NCBI RefSeq assembly: GCF_018283645.1
Contig: NZ_JAGSXH010000051.1
Span: 1 to 41,687, forward strand
Origin: Actinocrinis puniceicyclus
GTDB taxonomy: Bacteria; Actinomycetota; Actinomycetes; Streptomycetales; Catenulisporaceae
DNA: 41,687 nt
Direction: 5' to 3'
Made by a program: the position numbers and the translations under genes. The notes beneath the pieces were generated by a model. It was given only the letters and a program-made list of their open reading frames with translations, was not told the DNA's origin and ran no database searches. Below are positions 1-9,182 of this stretch, piece after piece (within the stretch, counting starts at the first letter, position 1; the number at the start of each line of letters is the position of its first letter).

Positions 1-298
1 CCAAAAAAGAATCCGAAACCCGGCTGAAACCATCCCGACGGGGGTCGGGACAACAACAACCATCCAAAAAAACTAATGGCATCGTAAACATAATCGACAC
101 ACTGTTGAGTTCTCAAGAAACAGACACACCAACGGACCCGTCACCGGAATCCCCAGGATGCTTGCCTCGGTTCGACGCTTATTTCGTCGCGATGCGACTC
201 TATCACGTCTCGTGCGCTGCTCTTGCCAGTGTGCTGACCGTGAAGTAAAGTGGAACTTTCACCTTCACCAGTCGCCAGCTTTTCGCAGCAACCCTCCC
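1..298 (-). other. Leader of an rRNA operon (16S gene lies left of the window)
   Basis: Read on the minus strand, 120-98 carries the block TTTCTTGAGAACTCAACAG plus TGTG, which is characteristic of actinobacterial 16S rRNA leaders, where it contributes to processing and antitermination. Downstream at 50-33 is a 7-bp GC hairpin (TCCCGAC/GTCGGGA, 4-nt loop). A/T-rich, gene-free sequence continues to the edge. The 16S coding sequence itself is not in the window. The identification rests on the leader motif and the promoter at 299-327. No protein-coding gene is credible here. Confidence 0.8.
197..202 (-). promoter_or_regulatory. Possible second rRNA promoter -10 box
   Basis: TAGAGT on the minus strand (202-197) matches the actinobacterial rRNA -10 hexamer. 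No good -35 is present at 16-19 nt, so this is a weaker tandem promoter at best. Another TACTCT sits at 391-386. Tandem promoters are normal for rRNA operons. Confidence 0.4.
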
Positions 299-327
299 AG
301 TCTAGCCACCCGCCACCGGACCGTCAA
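299..327 (-). promoter_or_regulatory. Main rRNA operon promoter
   Basis: On the minus strand, TTGACG (327-322) and TAGACT (304-299) are separated by exactly 17 nt. This is a near-consensus promoter for the principal sigma factor, as expected for an rRNA operon. It lies about 200 nt upstream of the conserved leader block. Confidence 0.75.
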
Positions 328-505
328 ACCGCCTTGTCGGACGGAGTGAGATCGAGGTTTGAGGTGGTCCCCGGAGGGCCGTCGAAGAGTATGCACCACC
401 CCGGGTGCGTAACGCCAATCGGTTACACGAGCTGTTACATACTCGGCAGACAAGACGCGCAACACCACGTGCCGGCACACGATCGCCCGCCGTGCGACAG
501 CGAGT

Positions 506-1510
506 TCAGGCGACCGCAGGCTGCTCGTCGATCCGGTCCACCGCGTCCAGGTCACCAGCTTCACCGCGCTGGTAAGCACGCCTGCCGACGACGAACACGT
601 ACGTCATGAACAGCAGCTCGACCGCGACACCGATACCGATGCGGGTCCACGCCGGCAGCGAGGACGGGGTCACGAACGCCTCGATGACGCCGCTGCACAG
701 CAGCGTCAGCACCATTCCTATACCGACGACCGCAGCCGTCCGCCCCTCGTGTTCGAGCGCTGCCAGCCGCGTGCGCGGACCCGGATCCACCAGCGTCCAG
801 CCCAGCCGCAGACCCACACCCGCCGCCACGAAGAGCGAGGTGAGCTCAAGCAAGCCATGCGGTGTGACCAAGGTGAAGAACACGTCCCCGCGGCCCGCCG
901 CCACCATGTATCCGCCGTCGGTCGCGAGGTTGACCACGTTCTCCCACAGCATGAACAGCACCGGGATGCCGAGCAGGACCCCGGAGAACAGAGTCTCCAG
1001 CGCGAGCCAGAAATTGTTCGTCCACACGTGGGCGGCGAAATCCCGTGCGGGCGCGGAGGTGTAGTAGGTCTCGAAATCGCCGCCCGGCTCGGTGAGCTGC
1101 CGCACCTGCGGAGACGGAACCAGCGCGGAACGCACCTCCGGATGCGCCACCAGCCACCAGCCGACGACGAGCGCGGCGAGCAGCGACAAGACCGCCGTCG
1201 CGCCCCACCACCAGCGGGAACGATAGAGCGCCGCCGGGAGTTTCGCGCCGAAGAAGTCCGCGACGGTGCGCCAGCTGGCCACCCGCGGTGCGGTCAACGC
1301 CGAACGGGACAGCGCCAGCGTCGCGGAGAGCCGGCCGATCAGCTCCGTGTCCGGCAGCGCGCTGCGTACCAGCGAAAGATCGGTCGCCGTGGCCTGATGC
1401 AGCGCGAGCAGCTCGTCGACCTCGGCGACGGTCAGCTTGCGACGGCGAGCCAGCCGGTCCAGCCGGTTCCACTGCGGCGCCCGCCTGATCACGAACGCAT
1501 CGATGTCCAT
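506..1510 (-). CDS. Stage II sporulation protein M (SpoIIM) family membrane protein
   Basis: A 334-residue integral membrane protein of the SpoIIM (DUF95) family. In Firmicutes SpoIIM is part of the engulfment complex; in actinomycetes the family is widespread and its role is not settled. The N-terminal 100 residues are soluble and helical. About five hydrophobic segments follow, beginning with a Trp-rich stretch (RSRWWWGATAVLSLL) and including LFSGVLLGIPVLFMLWENVV and the family-typical TPHGLLELTSLFVAAGVGLRLGW split by a short loop. I chose the ATG at 1510 because homology-like sequence begins there; the open frame continues upstream only as GC-rich shadow. It is divergent from the RDD gene 159 bp away, and this pairing is common in actinobacteria. 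It may act on envelope remodelling; that is inference. Confidence 0.85.
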   Translation of the reverse strand: MDIDAFVIRRAPQWNRLDRLARRRKLTVAEVDELLALHQATATDLSLVRSALPDTELIGRLSATLALSRSALTAPRVASWRTVADFFGAKLPAALYRSRWWWGATAVLSLLAALVVGWWLVAHPEVRSALVPSPQVRQLTEPGGDFETYYTSAPARDFAAHVWTNNFWLALETLFSGVLLGIPVLFMLWENVVNLATDGGYMVAAGRGDVFFTLVTPHGLLELTSLFVAAGVGLRLGWTLVDPGPRTRLAALEHEGRTAAVVGIGMVLTLLCSGVIEAFVTPSSLPAWTRIGIGVAVELLFMTYVFVVGRRAYQRGEAGDLDAVDRIDEQPAVA

Positions 1511-1669
1511 GGCCCGTACCCGTCCGTCCCGCCCCTGGTTGTCTGCCGCGCCCCACCGTACCCATGGTCCTGGCCCGGTGCCAGGATCCTGCCCTACCGT
1601 TGTCCCGCGGTAATCCGTGGCGGTGATCCGCGATTGTTCACAGACCGCCCGTTTGGGGGACAGGGACTG

Positions 1670-2554
1670 ATGGCCGACCTGGTGATCGCGGAAGGCGTCG
1701 AGCTGGAACTGCGGCCCGCCCGGCTGGCGAGCCGGTTCGCGGCGGCGCTGCTCGACCTGCTCGTACAGGCCGCGATCTTCGCGCTGCTCGCGTTCGCCGC
1801 GGTCACGCTCAACTCGGGCTCGGGCAACCCGGACGCGCAGCAGGCCGCGATCATCGTGATCATCGCGCTGGTGACCGTCGGCTATCCGGTGACCAGCGAG
1901 ACCGTCTCGACCGGGCGCTCGCTCGGCAAGGCGGCGGTGGGGCTGCGCGTCGTGCGGACCGACGGCGGGCCCGAGCGGTTCCGGCACGCTCTCGCGCGCG
2001 CCCTGGCCGGAATCTTCGCGGACTTGAACCTGCCGCTGCTCGGCACGGTCGCGGCCAGCGGCATGAGCTGGCTGTGGGTGTGCCTCGTCGGCCTGCCCGG
2101 CGTCATCGCCTGCGTATCCTCGCGGCGGGCACAGCGAATCGGGGACCTGCTCGCGGGAACTCTCGTCGTACGGGAGCGCGGCGATTACGGGCGCGGTTCG
2201 CTGCCTATCCCGCCGGCGCCAGCCGTGGCGGCGTGGGCGGCGACCGCCTCCGTAGGGAACGTGCCCACCGGTTTGGTCGTCGCCGGACGACAACTCGTCT
2301 CCCGCGTCTTCGAACTGGACCGCACGGCGGCCGGGGAACTGGCCGACGAGCTCGCCCGGCAGTATTCGGCCTATGTCACTCCGCCGCCCCCGCAGGGACT
2401 TCCCGCGTACCAGTATCTGGTGGCGGTCACCGGGGAACGGTTCCGCCGCGAGGCGGGCGCCGCGTACGCATCGGCGCTCGCCTCCACCCCGGTCGCGCCG
2501 GCCGTACCGGTCAATACGATCCCGGCGGCGGGGCGCACCGGCCGAAGCCATTGA
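1670..2554 (+). CDS. RDD family membrane protein
   Basis: A 294-residue protein with an N-terminal RDD domain: the first helix begins LASRFAAALLDLLVQ (family Arg and Asp), a second follows at about residues 60-75, and the conserved segment STGRSLGKAAVGLRVVRTDG comes after it. The C-terminal 130 residues are soluble. RDD proteins are small membrane proteins, some linked to ion or sodium homeostasis, but most have no assigned function. Start ATG 1670 follows GGGGGACAGGGA, a plausible ribosome-binding site. It faces away from the SpoIIM gene, so the two probably share a divergent promoter region. Confidence 0.85.
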   Translation: MADLVIAEGVELELRPARLASRFAAALLDLLVQAAIFALLAFAAVTLNSGSGNPDAQQAAIIVIIALVTVGYPVTSETVSTGRSLGKAAVGLRVVRTDGGPERFRHALARALAGIFADLNLPLLGTVAASGMSWLWVCLVGLPGVIACVSSRRAQRIGDLLAGTLVVRERGDYGRGSLPIPPAPAVAAWAATASVGNVPTGLVVAGRQLVSRVFELDRTAAGELADELARQYSAYVTPPPPQGLPAYQYLVAVTGERFRREAGAAYASALASTPVAPAVPVNTIPAAGRTGRSH

Positions 2555-2593
2555 GCCGACCACGGCCTGTGGAACTGTCCACAGCCTGTGGAA

Positions 2594-2639
2594 CGGGGCG
2601 AAGCCCGGTTCCCGCACGCGCGAACCGGGCTTCGCCCCG
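2594..2639. terminator. Strong bidirectional terminator hairpin
   Basis: A perfect 18-bp inverted repeat: left arm 2594-2611, right arm 2622-2639, 10-nt loop. It lies between the convergent RDD gene and ahcY, so it can end both transcripts. There is no T-tract, which is usual for actinomycete terminators. Just upstream, CCACGGCCTGTGGAACTGT and CCACAGCCTGTGGAAC form a short direct repeat (about 2560-2593). Confidence 0.85.
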
Positions 2640-2666
2640 CTTGACTGACCGAGCCGGCGGCCGGAC

Positions 2667-4106
<1,440 letters not shown>

Positions 4107-4113
4107 AAGTCTT

Positions 4114-4147
4114 CCTCCTAGAGTTCGCCCATCCAGAGTCTAGGAGG
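4114..4147 (-). promoter_or_regulatory. Leader hairpin sequestering the ahcY ribosome-binding site
   Basis: In the ahcY mRNA, CCUCCUAGA (4147-4139) pairs perfectly with UCUAGGAGG (4122-4114) across a 16-nt loop. The second arm contains the whole Shine-Dalgarno sequence, which ends 7 nt before the ATG. The first arm is therefore an anti-Shine-Dalgarno sequence. This is the geometry of a translational switch. I do not see the conserved core of the known SAH riboswitch. A chance pairing is possible, but nine contiguous pairs covering the whole site make it unlikely. Confidence 0.55.
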
Positions 4148-4358
4148 TCCGGGAAGCGCCCGGGTGGGGTAGGCGCCGAGAACCCGACCACACGGCATCC
4201 GGACGATCACGGTGGGTCGATATTTCGTTTTTCAGCGTCGCCCGGGCGAGCGACCATGGCGGCATGGCCGAGGGTTCAGGTGCGGATCGCCGCGACGGTG
4301 ACGCGCCGTCGACTCATGCTCCCCTGGCCCCAGATCCAGCGAACGGAGACGGTGCTTG

Positions 4359-5111
4359 ATGAGTGAAGCGTTCTACTCGCACGCGAGGCTGTACGACCTG
4401 ATGTTCCCGGGCGGCGGACCCGCAGTCGACTTCTACCGGGCCAACGCCGATCGGCAAGGCGGGCGCGTATTGGAGCTCGGGTGCGGCACCGGGCACAAGC
4501 TGATCCCCATCGCGTCCGACGGCCATCCGTGCGTCGGCCTGGACTTCTCGTCAGACATGCTGGCTGAGGCTCAGCGTAAGGCGAACGGGCGCGGTGTTGC
4601 GGTGGAATGGATGCAGGGCGACATGCGGGCCTTCGATCTGGGCCGCACATTCGACTTCGTGTTCATCGCGGCCAATTCCCTCCTGCATCTGCATGAGGCT
4701 GAAGATCTGGTGAGCTGCTTCCGGTCGGTTCGAAGACACCTGGCACCCGGGGCGCAGTTCGTCTTCGATGTGTTCAACCCGAGCGTGCGCCTACTCGCCG
4801 AAGCCGATGGCGTGCGGCGCCCCCGGGCGTCGTTGTCGTTCGTCGATCCTGACCGTGGCAAGGTCAGCGTCGACGTCGCTGAGATATACGACGCGCCCGC
4901 GCAAGTTACACGCGGGACGTGGCACCTCTCGACCAGCTGCGAGCCCGACTTCCTCGTCGCACCGCTCGAGATCAGGAGCATCTTCCCGCAGGAGCTGCCG
5001 TTGCTCGTCTCGCTCGGCGGCCTTCGGCTCGTCGAGCGCTTCGGCGACTGGTCCGGGCGGCCGTTCGCCGTGGACACGCCGCTTCAGCTCTGCATCTGCG
5101 AGTCCGCGTGA
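4359..5111 (+). CDS. Class I SAM-dependent methyltransferase
   Basis: A 250-residue Rossmann-fold methyltransferase. Motif I is VLELGCGTG at residues 37-45, followed by the acidic end of strand 2 in VGLDFSSDM and motif-II/III-like sequence FDFVFIAANSLLHL. The substrate is not identifiable from sequence. The ATG at 4359 is preceded by GGAG at suitable distance; the TTG one codon earlier is not needed. A 31-codon upstream ORF (4264-4359) ends TGATG on this start. The gene is divergent from ahcY and convergent with the WXG100-like gene. Its codon third positions look somewhat less GC-biased than the neighbours', which hints at later acquisition. Confidence 0.85.
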   Translation: MSEAFYSHARLYDLMFPGGGPAVDFYRANADRQGGRVLELGCGTGHKLIPIASDGHPCVGLDFSSDMLAEAQRKANGRGVAVEWMQGDMRAFDLGRTFDFVFIAANSLLHLHEAEDLVSCFRSVRRHLAPGAQFVFDVFNPSVRLLAEADGVRRPRASLSFVDPDRGKVSVDVAEIYDAPAQVTRGTWHLSTSCEPDFLVAPLEIRSIFPQELPLLVSLGGLRLVERFGDWSGRPFAVDTPLQLCICESA

Positions 5112-5147
5112 TCGGAGGCGGGAGCACTCCAAGCCGTGTTTGAGGCG

Positions 5148-5444
5148 TTACGCCCACAGATTGTGCAGCTGCGATTCAGTGTCGACGTACGCCAGGTGCG
5201 AGGTGTCCAACACCGACGCGATACGCAACAGAACCGCGTGCAGGTCCTGCGCGGCTGAGTCCCAGAGGCGCTGTTGGGACTGGTAGTTCTCGGCCGCGGC
5301 GCCGGTCCACTCGGCCGCCAGCGGTCGCAGCATGGTGCGAAGGTCGGCCAGCAGCATGTCAATGTTCGCGCCCACGCTGCGCACCTTCGCCGCTGCGTCC
5401 TCGACGTCGCCGAAGACTACGGAAATCTCCCCGCTGGCTACCAC
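5148..5444 (-). CDS. WXG100-like (ESAT-6 family) small helical protein
   Basis: About 98 residues, the usual WXG100 size. A Trp-X-Gly turn (W-T-G at residues 46-48) joins two amphipathic helices, the pattern of type VII secretion substrates, which form helical-hairpin dimers. A YxxxD/E export signal is not clear near the C-terminus, although YVDTESQLHNLW follows helix 2. I prefer the GTG at 5444, with AGGGA 7 nt upstream, over the longer TTG start at 5486. There is no second WXG100 gene, no EccC ATPase and no other type VII component nearby, so it is an orphan. It is convergent with the methyltransferase. Confidence 0.65.
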   Translation of the reverse strand: MVASGEISVVFGDVEDAAAKVRSVGANIDMLLADLRTMLRPLAAEWTGAAAENYQSQQRLWDSAAQDLHAVLLRIASVLDTSHLAYVDTESQLHNLWA

Positions 5445-5605
5445 ACTCGTATCCCTGCTATGCCGAACCCGTTCCCTCCCTGTCAACGACTACGTTACCG
5501 CGTGACGACGACGTCTGACACGATGTCTACAGTCTTCCGTGCCGGTCTCGTTATGTCGTGGAAGGCTCGCTCGACCCGCGAACAGGCGGCCCTGGTTCCC
5601 TGGCG

Positions 5606-6730
5606 CTACTGCGCGGTGCGGAGCCGATATTCGTCGATCGTGCGCCCTTGGTCGGGTCCGATGCCCATGAGCAGCGCGAGATACGCGGCGGCGAAGTCTG
5701 CGACCGCGATCAGATCGGCGGCTCGGGACAGCGCATCCGGCTGCTGGGCGGTCACAGTCGTGACGGCGATGCCCCGGTCACGCACCAGGGACTCGACGAC
5801 GCCGAGGCGCGGATCCACCTCGGCCTCGCCGAAGAGGACCACCGCGGCGTTCTTGCCGGCACCGTCCTCGAACGGGTCCCGGAACAGGTCGTCGGCGCCG
5901 GCCGCGTATAAGCCGTCGACCAGCCCGAGCTGTCCCCGGCCCAGGTCCGGCAGCGCGGCGTGGATGACCGGAATCCCGGCCCGCAGCGCGGCCTGATCGG
6001 CCAGGCGCTCCGCGGCGACGGCGGCGATCTGGCCCGAGGCCCAGACCGCGGGCATCGACTCGGCCAGGCGCAGCGCGATCTCCTTGGCCGGGTTGACGAA
6101 CGGCTCCTGGCTGGGCCGGCAGCGTATCGCCGCCTCGTCCGCCGCCGAGGCGGCCGCGTCGTAACGCTGCGCCGGAATGACGCCGGCCAGTTCCGCCGCC
6201 ATGAGCGTGGGCACCGCGACAGACCAGAGCCGGGACCAGACCGGGGCTACGTCGTCCGCCATGGGGATGAGAGTGCCGCGCACCTGGGTGCACAGGACGC
6301 CGATAGGTGAGGACGGCGGGGCCGCGACCACGATGCGGCTGCCGCGACGACCGGCCTCCGCGAGCGCGGCGGCGATCTCCGGGGCGCGCCCCGCGGTGGA
6401 GGCGACGACGACCAGGTCGAGCGGGCCGACCCAGCCGGGCAACGCGGGGCCGGGCACCGGGACGATCGGAACGGTGGCTGCGGCCCCGGCGACGGCGGTG
6501 AGCAACCGTGCGACCGTGGCCCCGGTGCCGTAGCCGAGCACGATGAGGGCGCGAGGCCGCCCCTCGGCGGCCAGGTCGCGCAGCGCCGTATCCGCGACGG
6601 AGTCGATCTCGCGCAGCGCGGCGGCTCGACGGATGCGCGCACCGGTCGCGGCGATCAGGCGAAGTGTGCCGCCGTGATCCGCCCGCTCCGCGGCCTCTGC
6701 GTCGGACAGCAGTTCCTCATGCAGCTCCAT
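5606..6730 (-). CDS. SIS-domain protein of the phosphoglucose/phosphomannose isomerase type
   Basis: 374 residues with two sugar-isomerase (SIS) folds. The N-terminal half has ALIVLGYGTGATVARLLTAV and a VVVASTAGRAPEIAAAL phosphosugar-binding loop; the C-terminal half resembles the bifunctional phosphoglucose/phosphomannose isomerase C-terminal domain. The family interconverts fructose-6-phosphate with glucose- or mannose-6-phosphate. The expected Glu/His catalytic set cannot be verified by eye and the loop is somewhat degenerate, so activity is uncertain. The ATG has AGGAAGGG upstream. It is the last gene of the phosphomannomutase - Trm112 - SIS run, which supports a role in supplying mannose-6-phosphate for GDP-mannose. 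Confidence 0.8.
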   Translation of the reverse strand: MELHEELLSDAEAAERADHGGTLRLIAATGARIRRAAALREIDSVADTALRDLAAEGRPRALIVLGYGTGATVARLLTAVAGAAATVPIVPVPGPALPGWVGPLDLVVVASTAGRAPEIAAALAEAGRRGSRIVVAAPPSSPIGVLCTQVRGTLIPMADDVAPVWSRLWSVAVPTLMAAELAGVIPAQRYDAAASAADEAAIRCRPSQEPFVNPAKEIALRLAESMPAVWASGQIAAVAAERLADQAALRAGIPVIHAALPDLGRGQLGLVDGLYAAGADDLFRDPFEDGAGKNAAVVLFGEAEVDPRLGVVESLVRDRGIAVTTVTAQQPDALSRAADLIAVADFAAAYLALLMGIGPDQGRTIDEYRLRTAQ

Positions 6731-6769
6731 CGTGCCCTTCCTGCCGGTGCGGCCTGGGTTCGGTCCGGA

Positions 6770-6952
6770 TCAGTCGGCCTTACGAGCCTCGTCGATGAGC
6801 AGCACCGGGATGTGGTCACGCACGGGGTAGGCCAGGCCGCACGCCGCGTCGGTGCAGACCAGCTCGGCGGCCTCGGTGTCCTCGCGCAGCGGGGCGTGGC
6901 AGTTGGGGCAGGCGAGAATCTCCAGCAGGGAGGGCTCGACCAGGGGCGACAT
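6770..6952 (-). CDS. Trm112 family zinc-ribbon protein
   Basis: 60 residues with four Cys at 15, 18, 33 and 38 (CPNC and CTDAAC), a zinc-ribbon arrangement, and the family sequence [16 protein letters not shown]. In eukaryotes Trm112 is an activating subunit of several methyltransferases; bacterial homologues (YcaR/Trm112-like) are small and often embedded in envelope or tRNA-modification operons. A clear GAGGAAAG site precedes the ATG. It lies between phosphomannomutase and the SIS gene, with 69 and 39 bp gaps, so it is probably co-transcribed. Its partner is unknown. Confidence 0.9.
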   Translation of the reverse strand: MSPLVEPSLLEILACPNCHAPLREDTEAAELVCTDAACGLAYPVRDHIPVLLIDEARKAD

Positions 6953-7021
6953 GGGCTTTCCTCTTCGGCTCGGCGGTGGCGGGTCGGTTTCGGCTCGGGG
7001 CGCCCGGCAGGGCGCGGATCA

Positions 7022-8407
7022 TCAGGCGCGCACGATGGCGAGGACCTCGTCGCGGATCTCGGCCACCTGCCCGGAGGTGCGCGCCTCGATGTTGAGGCGC
7101 AGCAGCGGTTCCGTGTTGGACGGGCGCAGGTTGAACCACCAGCCCTCACCGCTGACCGTCATGCCGTCCAGATCGTCGATGGACACGCCGGGCTTGCCTT
7201 CGTAGGCGGCGCGGACCGCGGCGGCGCGGCCGGCCTGGTCGCCGACCTCGCTGTTGATCTCGCCGGAGGCGGCGTAGCGGGAGTACTGGGCGACCAGTTC
7301 GGACAACGGCAGTGCCTGTTCGCCGAGGGCGGCCAGGACGTGCATCGCGGCGAGCATGCCGGTGTCGGCCTTCCAGAAGTCCGCGAAGTAGTAGTGCGCG
7401 GAGTGCTCGCCGCCGAACACGGCCCCGGTCTCGGCCATCGTCTGCTTGATGAAGGAGTGCCCGACACGGGTACGCACGGGGACGCCGCCGTGCTCGCGGA
7501 CGATCTCCGGCACGGCCTGGGAGGTGATCAGGTTGTGGATGATCGTCGAGCCCGGGTGCTTGGCCAGTTCGCGCACGGCCACCAGGGCGGTGACCGCGGA
7601 CGGCGGGACCGGTTCGCCGCGCTCGTCGACGACGAAGCAGCGGTCCGCGTCGCCGTCGAAGGCCAGGCCGATGTCCGCGCCGCTGTCGAGCACCTTGGCC
7701 TGCAGGTCGACCAGGTTCTTCGGGTCCAGCGGGTTGGCCTCGTGGTTGGGGAAGGATCCGTCGAGTTCGAAGTACATGGGGACCAGGTCGAGCGGCAGGC
7801 CCTCGAAGACGACGGGGACGGTGTGCCCGCCCATGCCGTTGCCGGCGTCCACGACCACCTTGAGCCTGCGGTTGCCGCTCAGGTCGACGAGGGTGCGCAG
7901 GTACTCGGCATAGGCCGTGAGCAGGTCCCGCTGCGTGATCGTGCCCTGCTTCCCGGCCGGGGTGAAGACGCTGCCGGGCTCGGCCAGCTCGCGCGCGGCC
8001 AGGTCCCGGATCTCGGACAGGCCGGTGTCCTGTCCGACCGGGGCCGCGCCGGCCCGGCACATCTTGATGCCGTTGTACTTGGCCGGGTTGTGGCTCGCGG
8101 TGAACATCGCGCCGGGCAGATTCAGGTGCCCGGAGGCGAAGTAGAGCTGGTCGGTCGAGGCCAGGCCGATCTGCACCACGTCGGCTCCCTGGCCCGCCGC
8201 GCCGCGGGAGAAGGCCCCGGACAGGTCCGGGGACGAGGGGCGCATGTCCCAGCCGACGGTGATCGCGTCGGCGGCGGTGACACGGACGAACGCGGCGCCG
8301 ACCGCCTCGGCGATCCGCTCGTCGAGCTGGTCGGGCACGATCCCTCGAACGTCGTACGCCTTGACCAGGTGGGTCAGGTCGCCTGCGGTCGGGTGGGGGG
8401 CGGTCAC
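7022..8407 (-). CDS. manB: Phosphomannomutase / phosphoglucomutase
   Basis: 461 residues of the alpha-D-phosphohexomutase family. It interconverts mannose-6-phosphate and mannose-1-phosphate (and often the glucose pair), feeding GDP-mannose synthesis. All four signature loops are present: the phosphoserine loop TASHNP around residue 105, the Mg2+ loop DGDADR at 251-256, the sugar-specificity loop GGEHSAH, and the phosphate-binding loop RPSNTEP near the C-terminus. I chose GTG 8407 (GGAG 8-10 nt upstream, alignment begins just after); the open frame extends to 8611 only as shadow. A TAGGCT -10 box lies at 8466-8461. It heads the operon with Trm112 and the SIS protein. The matching GDP-mannose pyrophosphorylase candidate is at 21198-22301. 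Confidence 0.95.
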   Translation of the reverse strand: MTAPHPTAGDLTHLVKAYDVRGIVPDQLDERIAEAVGAAFVRVTAADAITVGWDMRPSSPDLSGAFSRGAAGQGADVVQIGLASTDQLYFASGHLNLPGAMFTASHNPAKYNGIKMCRAGAAPVGQDTGLSEIRDLAARELAEPGSVFTPAGKQGTITQRDLLTAYAEYLRTLVDLSGNRRLKVVVDAGNGMGGHTVPVVFEGLPLDLVPMYFELDGSFPNHEANPLDPKNLVDLQAKVLDSGADIGLAFDGDADRCFVVDERGEPVPPSAVTALVAVRELAKHPGSTIIHNLITSQAVPEIVREHGGVPVRTRVGHSFIKQTMAETGAVFGGEHSAHYYFADFWKADTGMLAAMHVLAALGEQALPLSELVAQYSRYAASGEINSEVGDQAGRAAAVRAAYEGKPGVSIDDLDGMTVSGEGWWFNLRPSNTEPLLRLNIEARTSGQVAEIRDEVLAIVRA

Positions 8408-8460
8408 GGTGGTCGGCTCCGTTCCATCCGGGTGGGCGCCGCGCGGCGCTCGTCGAGCCG

Positions 8461-8466
8461 AGCCTA
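8461..8466 (-). promoter_or_regulatory. -10 box for the phosphomannomutase operon
   Basis: TAGGCT on the minus strand (8466-8461), about 54 nt upstream of the GTG start, giving a short leader that contains the ribosome-binding site. No convincing -35. The stretch 8408-8678 holds no gene; it contains a direct repeat of GGGCCGGGCTGTGGCGAG at 8501-8518 and 8521-8538. Confidence 0.4.
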
Positions 8467-8678
8467 CCGGCTCGCGCGCGCGTCCTTGGCGAGCCGAGCC
8501 GGGCCGGGCTGTGGCGAGACGGGCCGGGCTGTGGCGAGCGCGCGGCTTCCCGGCACGCCATGGCGTACCGCGTCGCAGGCCAGGGCGAACCCGGAGAGAC
8601 TTTGGGGACAAGTCTTGGGGCGAGACCTTGGGTCGGGGCGGCGGCGGTCGGACGCGGCCGCCCCGCGACCGCGTATCG

Positions 8679-9059
8679 TCAGCCGTCTGCTTCGGTGACG
8701 GCGCGCAGGTGGCCGCGGCGCGGCGGCGTGTCGCCGCGCGGGACGGCCGTGGGACGGCCCGGCTCCGCGTCGGCGGGTGAGGGTGCGCGGGCGGCCTCGC
8801 GTACGGCTAGGGCAAGGGCCTCCAGGTCGTCGCTGGAGGGGGTGCGCCGGCCGGTCTCCGGCGGGGAAAGGCGCACGACCTGCCAGCCGCGCGGGGCGGT
8901 CAGGCGTTCGGAGTGCTCCGAGCACAGGTCGTAGCAGTGCGGCTCGGGGTATGTCGCCAGCGGTCCGAGTACTGCGGTGGAGTCCGCGTAAACGTACGTC
9001 AACGTCGCCACAGCTTGGCGACCACACGCGGTGCGCGAACAGCGACGGACAGGGCTCAC
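8679..9059 (-). CDS. DUF3499 family protein (Cys-rich N-terminus)
   Basis: 126 residues, unknown function. The N-terminus has paired cysteines (RRCSRTACGR, then HCYDLCSEHSERL), a probable zinc-binding knuckle, with TLTYVYADSTAVLGPLA between them; the C-terminal half is Pro/Arg/Ala-rich and likely disordered. This is the actinobacteria-restricted DUF3499 family, normally found exactly here, next to phosphomannomutase and the DUF1025 protein. GTG 9059 is chosen because the conserved sequence starts immediately (SPVRRCSR). There is no clear ribosome-binding site. It is divergent from the DUF1025 gene. Confidence 0.85.
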   Translation of the reverse strand: MSPVRRCSRTACGRQAVATLTYVYADSTAVLGPLATYPEPHCYDLCSEHSERLTAPRGWQVVRLSPPETGRRTPSSDDLEALALAVREAARAPSPADAEPGRPTAVPRGDTPPRRGHLRAVTEADG

Positions 9060-9169
9060 ATGCGCGAGTGTATTGCCGCGACGCCCGGCGCTGCCAGACG
9101 CCACGCATCCCGATCTGCCGCTCATCTGTGCTGTGGTCCGGCATCTGCCACAAGAGCGGGCGCGCGGGA

Positions 9170-9175
9170 TACGCT
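9170..9175 (+). promoter_or_regulatory. -10 box giving a leaderless DUF1025 transcript
   Basis: TACGCT followed by 7 nt and then the GTG start. Transcription would begin at or next to the start codon; no Shine-Dalgarno sequence is present. Confidence 0.55.
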
Positions 9176-9182
9176 CGATTCC

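Noticed and set aside
4107-4245. SAH riboswitch upstream of ahcY
   Set aside because: The conserved core of the SAH riboswitch is not visible; only the simple stem at 4114-4147 is supported.
4264-4359. 31-codon ORF ending TGATG on the methyltransferase start
   Set aside because: Suggests translational coupling, but no ribosome-binding site or -10 box precedes it, and another frame from ATG 4256 is equally open. Not enough to call a gene.
5445-5486. TTG start for the WXG100-like protein
   Set aside because: It would add 14 non-conserved residues; GTG 5444 has AGGGA at good spacing. The TTGACA here was also considered as a -35, but no convincing -10 follows.
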